From a bacterium (GTDB taxonomy: Bacteria; Myxococcota; UBA727; JAUIJE01): a stretch of DNA of 64,000 nt. The notes under the pieces were generated by a model that was not told the DNA's origin, did not search any database, and saw only the letters and a program-made list of their open reading frames with translations. The stretch covers positions 248,001-312,000 of the forward strand of contig JAUIJE010000006.1 of NCBI GenBank assembly GCA_030431455.1, in the 5' to 3' direction. The position numbers were made by a program, and so were the translations under genes. This document shows positions 52,256 to 63,065 of the stretch, in pieces. Position 1 is the stretch's first letter. Each line of letters begins with the position of its first letter.

Positions 52256-52267
52256 CGCCCGGGCGGC

Positions 52268-52888
52268 TCAGCCCTCAGCCGCGCTGTCCCCGTCGGGGGC
52301 GGGCTTTTTGGGCTTCTTCTTTTTCTTGTTCTTGGTGTGGAAGGTCTGCTGCGCGGCGAGCAGACCGTCCTTGATCACCATCTCGACGGCGTCGGCGCAG
52401 CGCTTGACCAGGATCTGGGCTTCCTCGGTCTCGGCCCCTTGGAAGTTGCCGAGCACGAAGTTGCTCACGTCGCGTTTGCCGTCGGGGCGACCGATGCCCG
52501 CGCGCACCCGGACGAACTCCGGGCCCATGCGTTGGGTGATGCTGCGCAGGCCGTTGTGGCCGCCGTGGCCGCCGCCTTTTTTGAGCTTGAGCTCGCCGAG
52601 GGGCAGGTCCAGGTCGTCGTGGATGACGATGACCTGCTCGGGCGGCACCTTGAAGAAGGCGGCCGCGGGCTGGACCGCGTCGCCGGACACGTTCATGTAG
52701 GTGAGCGGCTTGAGCAGACCGCAGCGCTCGGTGCCGAGGTTGGTGGAGACAAACTCCCCCTTGAACTTCGACGCAAATGCTCCTGCACGGGTGCGGTCGG
52801 CGATCTCGTCCGCGACCATGAACCCGATGTTGTGCCGGGTGCCAGCATATTTCTCGCCCGGATTGCCCAGGCCGCAGACCAACCACAC
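52268..52888 (-). CDS. pth: Peptidyl-tRNA hydrolase
   Basis: A 206-residue enzyme that frees tRNA from drop-off peptidyl-tRNA. The family motifs are present: LVCGLGNPGEKYAGTRHNIGF with catalytic-type His, PLTYMNVSG, IHDDLDLPLG and GGGHGGHNGLRS. The C-terminus has an added Lys/Pro tail (KNKKKKKPKKP). I favour the GTG at 52888: GAGGAG lies 6 nt ahead and VWLVCGLGNPG is the normal Pth N-terminus. An upstream ATG at 52996 overlaps the rplY stop by 4 nt and would add 36 residues, partly encoded by a perfect hairpin. Both starts are possible. Confidence 0.95.
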   Translation of the reverse strand: MWLVCGLGNPGEKYAGTRHNIGFMVADEIADRTRAGAFASKFKGEFVSTNLGTERCGLLKPLTYMNVSGDAVQPAAAFFKVPPEQVIVIHDDLDLPLGELKLKKGGGHGGHNGLRSITQRMGPEFVRVRAGIGRPDGKRDVSNFVLGNFQGAETEEAQILVKRCADAVEMVIKDGLLAAQQTFHTKNKKKKKPKKPAPDGDSAAEG

Positions 52889-52917
52889 GATGGGCTCCTC
52901 GTGAGCAGAAGGGTCAA

Positions 52918-52951
52918 CAGAAAGACCGCTCGTCGCCGAGCGGTCTTTCTG
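52918..52951 (-). terminator. Perfect 15-bp hairpin between rplY and pth
   Basis: The arms 52918-52932 and 52937-52951 are exact complements (CAGAAAGACCGCTCG), with loop TCGC. On the minus strand the stem ends in TTTCTG with no clean T-run, so it may be a weak terminator or attenuator that reduces pth relative to rplY, or an mRNA processing site. If pth starts at 52996, it would be inside the coding region. Confidence 0.55.
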
Positions 52952-52992
52952 GGCGGACGTGCCGCCGAGCCACCGGCGCAAAAAGCGCGCGA

Positions 52993-53586
52993 TCAAGCTT
53001 TCGGGGCCTCGCCTTCGGCCGCGTCGGTGGTGGCCGCGCCGCGGGGGCGGCTGATGGTCAGCACCGTGAGGTCAGCTTGCTCGAGCAGGGTGCACCCCGC
53101 GGGCATGTTGAGCTCTTTGGCCCGGGTGGGGCCCACCGGCGAATCGGTGATGTCGTGGTCGATTTTCTCGGGGATGGCGTCGGGCAGCACCGAGACCTTG
53201 ATGGTCCGGAGCACGACGTTGAGCTTGGCCCCGGCCACGACCTGCTTGCTGCGGCCGGTGGTGTGCAGCGGCACGCGCACTTCGATCGGCTTGCTGCTGT
53301 CCACCGCCCAGAAGTCGACGTGCTTGGGGGTGCGGCGCAGGGGGTCGATTTGGATGTCCTTGACCATCACCGTCTTGGCCCCGCCGTCGAGCTCGAGGTT
53401 GATCAAGGTGTTGCGGCGCAGGGGACCGCGCAGGACCTTGGAGAATTCTTTGGGGGACACCGCCACCGAGGTGGCGCTGTCGCCTCCCTGGTACACGACG
53501 CCGGGCAGCAGGCCCGAGCGACGGAGACGGCGCGCGGCGCCTTTGCCTTTTTCAGTGCGAACTTCAGCTTTGAGCTGGACAGCCAT
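52993..53586 (-). CDS. rplY: 50S ribosomal protein L25/general stress protein Ctc
   Basis: A 197-residue L25 with the long CTC-type C-terminal domain. The N-terminal 5S rRNA-binding part (LKAEVRTEKGKGAARRLRRSG, LLPGVVYQGG) and the later DIQIDPLRRTPKHVDFWAVD and PVGPTRAKELNMPAGC blocks are canonical. It binds 5S rRNA in the large subunit. The rplY-pth order is the classic arrangement in many bacteria. A 120-bp gap (53587-53706) separates it from the downstream end of the MAPEG gene; I see nothing in that gap except the promoter space for rplY. Confidence 0.96.
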   Translation of the reverse strand: MAVQLKAEVRTEKGKGAARRLRRSGLLPGVVYQGGDSATSVAVSPKEFSKVLRGPLRRNTLINLELDGGAKTVMVKDIQIDPLRRTPKHVDFWAVDSSKPIEVRVPLHTTGRSKQVVAGAKLNVVLRTIKVSVLPDAIPEKIDHDITDSPVGPTRAKELNMPAGCTLLEQADLTVLTISRPRGAATTDAAEGEAPKA

Positions 53587-53706
53587 TTTGGCCTCCCTCG
53601 ATGACGCGACCTCCGGCCGCCTCGCAGGATGGATGTGACGGGGACAATCCCCGCTCGGGACAACCGCGCCCCGAAGCGCGAGATGTGGATCGCGCGGACG
53701 GCTTCG

Positions 53707-54129
53707 TCAAGACAGGGCGGCGCGGAGCGCGAGGCCGCCGAGGGCGAGCCAGCCGAGGGCCTGCAGCACATAAAACGCCGCGCGCACGGTCACCGCGGCG
53801 CGCCCGCCGGACAGGATGTGCACCGTCGATTGCAGCACCCGCGCCCCGAGCACGGCCCAGCACAGGGCGGCGACAAGGTCAGGCGCGGCCTGAAGCCACA
53901 CCCCGCAGAGGGTCACGGTGGCGAAAATCGGTAGATTTTCCAGGGTGTTGGCGTGGGCCCGGTTCAGCCGCCAGTACCGCTCGGGGCCGTGGGGTTGGCC
54001 GCTGGGCACGTTCCCCCAGGCGAGGGTCCCGGACTGCAGATACACGGTGCGCACCGCCACGATGGCGAGGCCGAGCAACACGGCCCAGATCGCGAACAGC
54101 ACCAACGGGGTCAAGGCCGCGAGGTTCAT
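53707..54129 (-). CDS. MAPEG-family membrane protein
   Basis: A 140-residue protein with four hydrophobic helices and the family motif RAHANTLENLPIFA in the first loop. MAPEG members are membrane glutathione transferases/peroxidases or eicosanoid enzymes in animals; bacterial ones are largely unassigned. The first helix (LTPLVLFAIWAVLLGLAIVAV) starts just after the ATG. It stands alone between rplY and a bidirectional terminator. Confidence 0.92.
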   Translation of the reverse strand: MNLAALTPLVLFAIWAVLLGLAIVAVRTVYLQSGTLAWGNVPSGQPHGPERYWRLNRAHANTLENLPIFATVTLCGVWLQAAPDLVAALCWAVLGARVLQSTVHILSGGRAAVTVRAAFYVLQALGWLALGGLALRAALS

Positions 54130-54158
54130 GACCGGCTGCTACCACCCGCGCGGGCCAC

Positions 54159-54188
54159 AAAAAAGCGCGCCTTGCGGCGCGCGTTTTT
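54159..54188. terminator. Bidirectional Rho-independent terminator
   Basis: Stem GCGCGCC (54165-54171)/GGCGCGC (54176-54182), loop TTGC, preceded by an A-run and followed by GTTTTT. It serves the minus-strand Gly-Asp protein gene ending at 54217. The stem-loop is the same as the one at 55028. Confidence 0.85.
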
Positions 54189-54216
54189 GATCAGGTGATC
54201 AGGTCAAGCCCGCGGC

Positions 54217-54900
54217 TCAGCGCCGCCGGCGCCGGCTGAGCCACAGCCCACACGCGATGAGCGCGAGGGAAGCAGCGGGGGCCGCCCCCGAGGAGGGTTG
54301 GGCATGGGAGCAACCGCCGGGCTCGTCGTCGCCGTCGCCGTCGCCATCCCCGTCGCCATCCCCGTCGCCATCGCCGTCCCCGTCGCCGTCTCCATCACCA
54401 TCGCCGTCTCCATCTCCATCTCCATCTCCATCTCCATCTCCATCTCCATCTCCATCTCCATCTCCGTCGCCGTCTCCATCCCCGTCTCCGTCGCCATCCC
54501 CGTCTCCGTCGCCGTCACCGTCTCCGCCACAGACGCTGTCTTGGTCATCGGCGGGATCGCTGGTGGGGCCGGCGGGGTCGGGATCGCCGGTGGTCCAATC
54601 GCCGTTGGGGTCGCCGAGCTCCTCGCCGTTCGTGCAACCGTCGCCGTCGGCGTCGAGGTTGTACAGCAGCGACCAGTCCACGTTGCCCGCCGCGCCCGCC
54701 GCGTCGAGCCCGTCGGACTCGACCTGTTGCCCAAAGACATTGCGGGGGCCGCCGCCGCCGGCGCTGACGTGGCAGTTCCCACAACCGAAGCTGTTGGGGA
54801 TCTGACCGACCCGTTGGGGCCGCGCCTCGGCATCGGCCGCGAGCATCCACACCGCGCCGGCCATCGCGCCCCAGACCACGAGTGACGAATTCTTCATCAT
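54217..54900 (-). CDS. Secreted protein with heme-type CxxCH motif, Gly-Asp stalk and MYXO-CTERM-like tail (paralogue 1)
   Basis: A 227-residue protein. The signal peptide (SLVVWGAMAGAVWMLAADAEA) is followed by QRVGQIPNSFGCGNCHVSAG, a single c-type heme-attachment motif CGNCH. A segment PRNVFGQQVESDGLD and a thrombospondin-3-like Ca loop (LDADGDGCTNGEELGDPNGD) come next, then a Gly-Asp stalk of 66 residues and a tail GGCSHAQPSSG, hydrophobic helix, SRRRRR. With only one CxxCH and no clear Met ligand, heme binding is possible but not certain. The neighbour at 55070 has the same order of domains, so the two arose by tandem duplication. Confidence 0.9.
   Translation of the reverse strand: MMKNSSLVVWGAMAGAVWMLAADAEARPQRVGQIPNSFGCGNCHVSAGGGGPRNVFGQQVESDGLDAAGAAGNVDWSLLYNLDADGDGCTNGEELGDPNGDWTTGDPDPAGPTSDPADDQDSVCGGDGDGDGDGDGDGDGDGDGDGDGDGDGDGDGDGDGDGDGDGDGDGDGDGDGDGDGDGDGDGDGDGDDEPGGCSHAQPSSGAAPAASLALIACGLWLSRRRRR
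54328..54525 (-). repeat. Gly-Asp hexanucleotide tract (33 units)
   Basis: (Gly-Asp)33 just before the C-terminal anchor of paralogue 1. It contains a run of GGAGAT units (seen as CCATCT on the plus strand), the most homogeneous stretch of any tract here. Confidence 0.96.
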
Positions 54901-55020
54901 GAAACGATTCCTCCTCCCCGACGTCGCGCCGGGACCATCCTCAAAAACCTACCCGATGCGGGCCGCCCTTCAACTTTTGGTCCATCCTTCAGACCTCAAG
55001 TGTCCCGTCGGCGCCGGCAC

Positions 55021-55049
55021 AAAAACAAAGCGCGCCTTGCGGCGCGCTT
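55021..55049 (-). terminator. Rho-independent terminator of paralogue 2
   Basis: Stem AAGCGCGCC (55028-55036)/GGCGCGCTT (55041-55049), loop TTGC; on the minus strand it runs into TTTGTTTTTG. The core is identical to the terminator behind paralogue 1 at 54159. Confidence 0.88.
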
Positions 55050-55069
55050 CATTCACGGACGAGCCCCGC

Positions 55070-56131
<1,062 letters not shown>

Positions 56132-56169
56132 GAAATGATCCTCTCTGGCCAACGCGGCCTGGACGGACC

Positions 56170-56724
56170 CTACAGATTGTTCGAATTTCGTAAAGGGGCT
56201 GGTCGCCGGAGGCGGGGCCACCAACAGCGCACTTGCGCGCGGTAGGCCGCGTAGTCATCGCCGAACCGCGCGAGCAGGTCGCGTTCTTCCACCGGGCGCA
56301 CCGCCACGTGCCAGAGCAGCGCGCCGGCCAGGGCGTACCCGATGGTGAACGGTGAGCCGAGCCAGAGCCCGACCGCGACGCCCGCGCCGATGCCCCCGAC
56401 GGCCATGGGGTTGCGTACCCACCGGTACGGGCCCGCCCGGACCAGCCGGTTGGCCATGTCGAGGGGCAGGGGGGTGCCTTGGCCCCGCCGGGCCATCACA
56501 ATGCCACTGTACACGTTGAGCAGACCGAACGCGATGAACAGCCCCAAGGCGAGGGCGGCTTGGCCGGGGAACGAAAACGGGGCGAGACCCCGGGCGGCCT
56601 CGAGGCGCACGATCCCCGCGGGCAGCAAAAACAAGAACGCGGCCCAGAACAAGCTGCTCTGGACCGCGGTCTTGAAGAGGTTCCACGCTGCCGAAGCGGG
56701 CCGGGCGGCGCGAAACAGTCTCAT
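56170..56724 (-). CDS. Isoprenylcysteine carboxyl methyltransferase/phospholipid methyltransferase-like membrane protein
   Basis: A 184-residue membrane protein with four to five hydrophobic helices. The SAM-binding signature of the ICMT/PEMT superfamily is at the C-terminal half: AGPYRWVRNPMAVGG, then EERDLLARFGDDYAAYRAQVRCWWPR, the usual RHP/EE pattern (here RNP). It may methylate a lipid or a thiol/carboxyl of unknown nature. It starts 4 nt after glnA on the same strand, so it is the last gene of the glnB-glnA unit; the functional link is unclear. Confidence 0.88.
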   Translation of the reverse strand: MRLFRAARPASAAWNLFKTAVQSSLFWAAFLFLLPAGIVRLEAARGLAPFSFPGQAALALGLFIAFGLLNVYSGIVMARRGQGTPLPLDMANRLVRAGPYRWVRNPMAVGGIGAGVAVGLWLGSPFTIGYALAGALLWHVAVRPVEERDLLARFGDDYAAYRAQVRCWWPRLRRPAPLRNSNNL

Positions 56725-56728
56725 TGTC

Positions 56729-58144
<1,416 letters not shown>

Positions 58145-58164
58145 GTGCGTGCTCCTCCTAGGAG

Positions 58165-58506
58165 TCAGGTCAAGGCGTCATCCCCCCGCTCGCCGGTGCG
58201 AATGCGAATCGCGTCGAGCATGGGCAGGATGAAAATTTTGCCGTCGCCGATGCGGCCTGACCGCGCGGAATTGACCAGCGCGTCGACGGTGGTGTCCACC
58301 AGCTCATCGGGAACGGCGATTTCAATGCGGAGTTTGGGTACGAAATCGACGACATACTCGGCGCCTCGGTAGAGCTCGCTGTGGCCCTTTTGGCGTCCGT
58401 GTCCCTTGACTTCGGTGACGGTCAGACCCGCCGCCCCCACGTCGTCCAGGGCGTCCTTGATGTCGTCGAGGCGGAAAGGCCGAACCATGGCCACGATCAG
58501 TTTCAC
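58165..58506 (-). CDS. glnB: Nitrogen regulatory protein P-II
   Basis: A 113-residue PII trimer subunit. It starts at a GTG at 58506 with GGAGGG directly upstream ([20 protein letters not shown]). The T-loop has [19 protein letters not shown] with the uridylylation Tyr, and the C-terminus has [25 protein letters not shown], the ATP/2-oxoglutarate-binding part. It signals nitrogen and energy state and regulates glutamine synthetase. Much longer frames upstream are artefacts of high GC. Confidence 0.97.
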   Translation of the reverse strand: MKLIVAMVRPFRLDDIKDALDDVGAAGLTVTEVKGHGRQKGHSELYRGAEYVVDFVPKLRIEIAVPDELVDTTVDALVNSARSGRIGDGKIFILPMLDAIRIRTGERGDDALT

Positions 58507-58538
58507 CGCACCCTCCTCGGGAGCCCTCGTCCTCCGTC

Positions 58539-58553
58539 TGACACGGTGTGTCA
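58539..58553. promoter_or_regulatory. Palindrome in the glnB promoter region
   Basis: TGACAC-GGT-GTGTCA, 6-bp perfect arms, 33-47 bp ahead of the glnB GTG; on the minus strand its edge also forms TTGACA. It may be an operator over the glnBA promoter. The regulator is unknown. Confidence 0.4.
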
Positions 58554-58627
58554 AGGCGGGTCGCGCCGATTTCGCTCGCTCCCGGACGGTGGTGCGGGCC
58601 GGGCGGCCGGCTGTGTATCGTGGAGCG

Positions 58628-60439
58628 GTGCACACGCGGCGTACGATCGGCCTTTGGGGCCTGGGCTTCACGGTGGTCATCCTCGGGGGGTGCCCGCGCG
58701 ACATCGAAGGCCTGCTCTGCGCCGATGACGAAGGCTGCATCGACGGGTACGTGTGCGTCGAAGAGGTCTGCGTTCGGCGAGACCAGGCGCTCGGCCCCGA
58801 CGGGGGCGCGGACCGGGACGCGGGGGCGCCCGACCACGTGACGTTCGACGCGGGGGCGGACGCGGGCCCCCCCGGCGTGGACGCTGGCCCGCCGGACAGC
58901 GGCCGGCCCGACGCGGGGGCGGGGGACGCGGGCGACGGCGGCGCGGCGGGCCTCGACGGGGGCCCCACCGACGATGCCGGCGCGGATGCGGGCGGGCCCG
59001 ACGCGGGGGGCCCGGACGCCGGGGGCGCCGACGCGGGGGGCCCGGTGGGCGACGTGGGGCCGGTGGTCGCGTTCTCGTTCGATGAGTTGTTTGGCGCGGT
59101 GGCCCACGACGGGGTCGCCGGGTTGGCCGGGCCGGTGGCGGGCCGCGAGGACAACGCCGCCTACATCGAGGACGGCCGCTACCGGGGCGCGATGGACGTG
59201 TCCGACGGGCGGCTCAACATCGGCTATCTCGCCGACCAGGGGCTGCCCTATGGCGGGGACATGTCGGCGTTTTCGGTGTGCGCGTGGGTGCGGACGTCGA
59301 CGCCCGCGGCGGGCGATTGGCAGGTCGTGTACCAGACCGGCGGGGCGACCAACGGCTTGGTGCTCGGGCTCAGCCCGGCGGGCGTGCCGGCGGCGTTGGC
59401 CCGGCGCACCGACCCCTTGTCGGAGGTCCTGCTCGCGGGCAGCACCGACGTGCCCCCGGACACCTGGACCCACCTGTGCGCCAGCTTCGGCGACGGGGCG
59501 TTCCGGTTGTACGCCGATGGGGTGATGGTCGACGAGGAGCTGCCCAGCGAGGCCACCTTCAGCCTCGGGGTGGTGGGGCAGGGCTTGGGGCGCATCAACG
59601 GCATGTCGTCGACGTTCACCGGCAGCAACCCGGCGGGCAGCACCGAACAGTTCACCGGGGCCATCGACGACGTGCAGCTGTTTTTGGGCACCCTCGACGA
59701 CGCGGACATCGTGAAGGTGATGAACACCCCCGCGCCCGCCCCCGGCCCGGCGTTGGCGTGGTCGTTCGACGACACCGCCGCCGCCGCGGTGCAGAGCAGC
59801 GGGATCGAGGACTTGGCGCTGACCATGGCCGGGGTGTCCGACGCGGGCCACACCAACGCGGCCCTCCTCGTGCCGTCGGTGTCGGAGACCGCCTGGATGT
59901 GGCACCCGGTGGGCGATTCGTTGTTCGACGAGGGCACCACCCGCCGCACGGTGTCGTTGTCGGCGTGGGTGTGGCTGGACGCCTCCGCCCGCACCGCGCC
60001 CCGGACGGTGATGCAGATCGGGGGCGGCAGCAACTGTTTGTCGTTTGGCTTCACCGACACCCTGGCGCCGTTTGTGTCCTCTCGTCACGCGTCGGTGCAG
60101 AGCCTGCTCGTGGCCGAGGGCGCGGTATTGTCCGAGACCTGGGTGCACGTGGCCGCGGTGCGGGACGCGAGCACCATGCAACTGTTTGTCGACGGCGCCG
60201 AGGTCGCCACCGGGCCCACCGCCGGCCCCGCGTTTCACGTCGGGGTCGGCAACGCCCTCACCGTGGGGGCGCCGAGCCGGCCCAACTGGATCGAAGCGAG
60301 CTGCCTGGCGGGGGCCGACATCACCGACCCGACCGCGAGCCAATGGCTCGAGGGCCGGGTCGATGACCTTCGCATCTACGCGTACGCCCTCGACGACAGC
60401 GAGATCCTCGACGCCATGGCCACGCCGGTGTCGCCCTAG
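58628..60439 (+). CDS. Lipoprotein with Asp-Ala-Gly-Pro stalk and two LamG-like domains
   Basis: A 603-residue lipoprotein starting at a GTG (58628); the signal ends GFTVVILGGC. A small Cys module (LLCADDEGCIDGYVCVEEVC) is followed by about 90 residues rich in Asp-Ala-Gly-Gly-Pro (58800-59050), then two jelly-roll LamG/concanavalin domains (VVAFSFDELFGAVAHDGVAG ... IDDVQLFLGTLDDADIVKVM and ALAWSFDDTAAAAVQSSG ... VDDLRIYAYALDDSEILDAM). Both end with the usual closing motif. It is probably a carbohydrate-binding surface protein, parallel in design to the LamG lipoprotein at 31424. It is divergent from glnB across 121 bp. Confidence 0.9.
   Translation: MHTRRTIGLWGLGFTVVILGGCPRDIEGLLCADDEGCIDGYVCVEEVCVRRDQALGPDGGADRDAGAPDHVTFDAGADAGPPGVDAGPPDSGRPDAGAGDAGDGGAAGLDGGPTDDAGADAGGPDAGGPDAGGADAGGPVGDVGPVVAFSFDELFGAVAHDGVAGLAGPVAGREDNAAYIEDGRYRGAMDVSDGRLNIGYLADQGLPYGGDMSAFSVCAWVRTSTPAAGDWQVVYQTGGATNGLVLGLSPAGVPAALARRTDPLSEVLLAGSTDVPPDTWTHLCASFGDGAFRLYADGVMVDEELPSEATFSLGVVGQGLGRINGMSSTFTGSNPAGSTEQFTGAIDDVQLFLGTLDDADIVKVMNTPAPAPGPALAWSFDDTAAAAVQSSGIEDLALTMAGVSDAGHTNAALLVPSVSETAWMWHPVGDSLFDEGTTRRTVSLSAWVWLDASARTAPRTVMQIGGGSNCLSFGFTDTLAPFVSSRHASVQSLLVAEGAVLSETWVHVAAVRDASTMQLFVDGAEVATGPTAGPAFHVGVGNALTVGAPSRPNWIEASCLAGADITDPTASQWLEGRVDDLRIYAYALDDSEILDAMATPVSP
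58800..59050 (+). repeat. Asp-Ala-Gly-Gly-Pro low-complexity tract
   Basis: Imperfect repeat of units such as GACGCGGGGGGCCCG, encoding Asp-Ala-Gly-Gly-Pro, next to the lipid anchor of the two-LamG protein. A different composition from the Gly-Asp tracts but in the same place in the protein. Confidence 0.85.
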
Positions 60440-61476
60440 GCGCGGTCACCGCCTGCGGCCAGGGCCGCGGTCAATGCCTCGACGTCGTCCACCTGCAGAT
60501 CAAGGCTGTTGACCTCGCGCGCGCCCCCGAGCCCGGTCACCGACACCGGGGCGACAAAGCGCAGCCGGAGGTTGGCGGGACCCAGCAGCGCGGCCCGGGC
60601 CCCGTCGTCCGCCGGCCGTTCAAACCGCCCGGTCTCGACGTGGGCGATGTTGTTCGCCTCGATCCACGCTTCGGTCCGCAGCCCCACCCGCAGCTGCAGG
60701 CGGGTCCCCTGCGCGTCGGCGAGCACCCGCGACGGACGGCGTCGCAATGCCTGTGCATCGCCCAGCAACCAGGCGAACCCGTAGAGGTGCAAAAGGCCCA
60801 CCACCACCCCGGCCACGTCGTGTCCCGCCCGGTGCAGCCAGAGGTGCACCAGGCTCGCCTCCACCAGCGACAGGAACACGAACACCCCGACCAGCGCCAT
60901 CCACTGCGGCTTTTTGTGATGGGTCACGACCAGGGCCGCGTCCTTGTCGTCGGTGGGCAGCCACCAGCCCAACAGGGCATAGGTCCACAGCCCGGCCTCG
61001 ATGCGCACGTACCGGGCGAGGCCGGGGGCGAAGGGGGCCACCGCCCGCATCGCCGCCTCCACCGCGTCGAGGCGCGAGCGCCCCGCGCGGCGGGCGGCGC
61101 GAAAGCCGCGGACCAGGACGGTGATGCGAAAGATGACAAGCCCGAGCACCAAAAGCTCCACCGCGGCCATCGCCAAAAGGGCCACGTCGTCGGGGAGCGC
61201 GGCCTCGGCCGGGAGGATCAAACGAGACGCGGTGGCGCCGAGCCCGATGACGGGGACCACGGTCCAGCCCGGCAACCCGCCGCGGCGGATGCCGAGCCAG
61301 GCGTGGAGCAGCGCGGCGGTGAGGGTGAGGTCGACGGTGACCGCGACCCCGATGAGACCGGGGTCGGCGCGCACCAGGGCGGATTGCGCCACCGCGAGGG
61401 ACACCGCGACGAGGCCGAGCAAGGCGGCGGCGTCGGTGAGCAAAAACGGAGGGCGAAGCGGGCGGGCGGTGTCCAT
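60436..61476 (-). CDS. Multi-pass membrane protein of unknown function
   Basis: A 346-residue protein with about eight hydrophobic segments in the first 250 residues (LLGLVAVSLAVAQSALV, LLAMAAVELLVLGLVIF, WMALVGVFVFLSLVEASLV and others), several His on the loops (VVTHHKKPQW), and a soluble C-terminal part (VLADAQGTRLQLRVGLRTEAWIEANNIAHVE), which looks like a small beta domain. No family recognised. The ATG at 61476 is preferred over an upstream start, which would add a charged leader. It overlaps the end of the LamG gene by 4 nt. Confidence 0.8.
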   Translation of the reverse strand: MDTARPLRPPFLLTDAAALLGLVAVSLAVAQSALVRADPGLIGVAVTVDLTLTAALLHAWLGIRRGGLPGWTVVPVIGLGATASRLILPAEAALPDDVALLAMAAVELLVLGLVIFRITVLVRGFRAARRAGRSRLDAVEAAMRAVAPFAPGLARYVRIEAGLWTYALLGWWLPTDDKDAALVVTHHKKPQWMALVGVFVFLSLVEASLVHLWLHRAGHDVAGVVVGLLHLYGFAWLLGDAQALRRRPSRVLADAQGTRLQLRVGLRTEAWIEANNIAHVETGRFERPADDGARAALLGPANLRLRFVAPVSVTGLGGAREVNSLDLQVDDVEALTAALAAGGDRA

Positions 61477-61526
61477 GCCCCCAGCATAGCGAACGCGGCG
61501 GGGGCGGGCCGCGGTCGTCGGGCGCA

Positions 61527-61554
61527 CAAAAAAACGCCCGGGGGGACCGGGCGT
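61527..61554 (-). terminator. Rho-independent terminator after the heme/copper protein gene
   Basis: ACGCCCGG (61534-61541)/CCGGGCGT (61547-61554), loop GGGGA, with a seven-A run at 61527-61533 that reads as a T-run on the minus strand, about 20 bp after the stop of the gene ending at 61573. Confidence 0.85.
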
Positions 61555-61572
61555 CTTGGGGGACGGGGCCGG

Positions 61573-62868
61573 CTACTCGGCGCCGGTGATGAACAGGATG
61601 CCGAGGCACATCTCGTCGTAGCTGCCGTCACCCCAGGCCACGTCGCGGGGGGCGGCGGCTTCGCCGTTGATGATGGGTTGGTTCTCGGCGCTGTTGTCCC
61701 ATTGGCACTCGATGGCCACGGTGTCCTCGGGCTGGAGCACGAGCGGTTCCTGCAACCGGTAGCTGAGCTGCCAGTTGAAGTCCCAGTCGCTCACGGTGAG
61801 GATGCAGTCACGTTCGCCGGTGGCGCGGTCGACCCACATCGAGCCGTTCTCGCCGAGCTGGTGCATGTGCAGGGAGGCGTCGTAGACGGTGAAGGGTTGG
61901 TCGGTGACGTCGTCGAGCCCGAGCTCAAAGGTGTGCACCACGCCTTTTTCGCCGGCGGGGATCTGCATGGCCCCATCCGTCACCCACAGGGGGTTGGTGA
62001 GGAGGGCAAAGAAGCCGGGCTTCTCCACTTGGTCGGCGAGGGTGAAGGCCACCCGGGTCTGGTCCGCGCCGGTGCCGGCCACGACGTTGTAGTGCATTTG
62101 GATCACGATCTTCGAGTTGGGGCGCACCTGCAGGCCGGTGCCGGCGGGGAACGGTCCCGAGACCGCGCCCGGGGCCCAGGCCCCGAGCCACTCGGCGTCA
62201 TTCACGCCGGAGCCGCCATAACATGAATAGCCGGGTTCGGGGTCGCTGTCGTCGAGGGCTTGGACCTCGGCCACGTGGTTGGGGGGCACGTAGTAGGCGA
62301 TGACGTGGTGCACGATCTCGGCGTTGTCGGGGAAGGTCCAGAATCCGGTGATGAACTTGGTGTCCGGCTCGTTCCAGTCGAGCACGAAACAGCGGTAGTC
62401 GTCGTTGGCCTCGAGGGTGGGGACGTAGGCGACGGGCAACGAGAGCTCGACGTCGAGGTTGAGGGCTTGCTCGTCGGCGTTGTCATCGGTGAGATCGAGC
62501 GGGGCGACGTAGTCGGCGGGGTCGCCTTCGGGGGCGCCCTCGTCGACCCAGGCCGCGATGAGGCCGATCTCGTCGTCGGTGAGGGAGGGGTCGGCCACGT
62601 AGTTGTTGCACCCGGGATCGGCGAGCCAGGGGGGCATGGTGCGGTTCTGGACGGCGGTCTTGATCAAAGGCGCGTAGTTGGACGCGTCGTCGAACGACGT
62701 GAGGGTGAACGGGCCGATGGCCCCTTCGGTGTGACACCCCATGCACGAGCGCTCAAAGATGGGGCGAACGTCGCGGTGGTAGGACGTCTCCGACTCGGGT
62801 TCGGTCTCGGTGGGACCGCACGCGGTGAACAAAAGAGGGGCCAGCACGATCAGGGAAAAGCGATTCAT
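61573..62868 (-). CDS. Lipoprotein with c-type heme motif and PHM-like copper monooxygenase domain
   Basis: A 431-residue lipoprotein (MNRFSLIVLAPLLFTAC). Residues about 30-125 are a small cytochrome-like domain with CMGCH, and NRTMPPWLADPGCNN and TDDEIGLIAAWVDEGAPEG as in cytochromes of the PSCyt/DUF1588 type. The rest resembles the copper type II ascorbate-dependent monooxygenases (PHM/DBH): VHHVIAYYV, IQMHYNV, SLHMHQLG and a final Met-containing YDEMCLGI give the two copper sites. PHM enzymes hydroxylate an activated C-H bond; here the heme domain may feed electrons. The substrate is unknown. An upstream frame to 62922 is open but lacks the lipobox position. Confidence 0.9.
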   Translation of the reverse strand: MNRFSLIVLAPLLFTACGPTETEPESETSYHRDVRPIFERSCMGCHTEGAIGPFTLTSFDDASNYAPLIKTAVQNRTMPPWLADPGCNNYVADPSLTDDEIGLIAAWVDEGAPEGDPADYVAPLDLTDDNADEQALNLDVELSLPVAYVPTLEANDDYRCFVLDWNEPDTKFITGFWTFPDNAEIVHHVIAYYVPPNHVAEVQALDDSDPEPGYSCYGGSGVNDAEWLGAWAPGAVSGPFPAGTGLQVRPNSKIVIQMHYNVVAGTGADQTRVAFTLADQVEKPGFFALLTNPLWVTDGAMQIPAGEKGVVHTFELGLDDVTDQPFTVYDASLHMHQLGENGSMWVDRATGERDCILTVSDWDFNWQLSYRLQEPLVLQPEDTVAIECQWDNSAENQPIINGEAAAPRDVAWGDGSYDEMCLGILFITGAE

Positions 62869-63065
62869 GACAAGCAGCATGCGGACGACGACGGCACGAT
62901 GCAAGGGCCGGCTTGTTCGCATTTTCGTTCGCGGCCCAAACCGCTTGAACGCGCGGCCTGGCCGACGTGGGCCGCGCGCGGTGGGCGCGGCTGTGCAAAT
63001 AGGTGCGACGAATCCCTACACACCGGCCTTGACCGACCACGACAGCGGGCGAACGGGCAGAGCGC

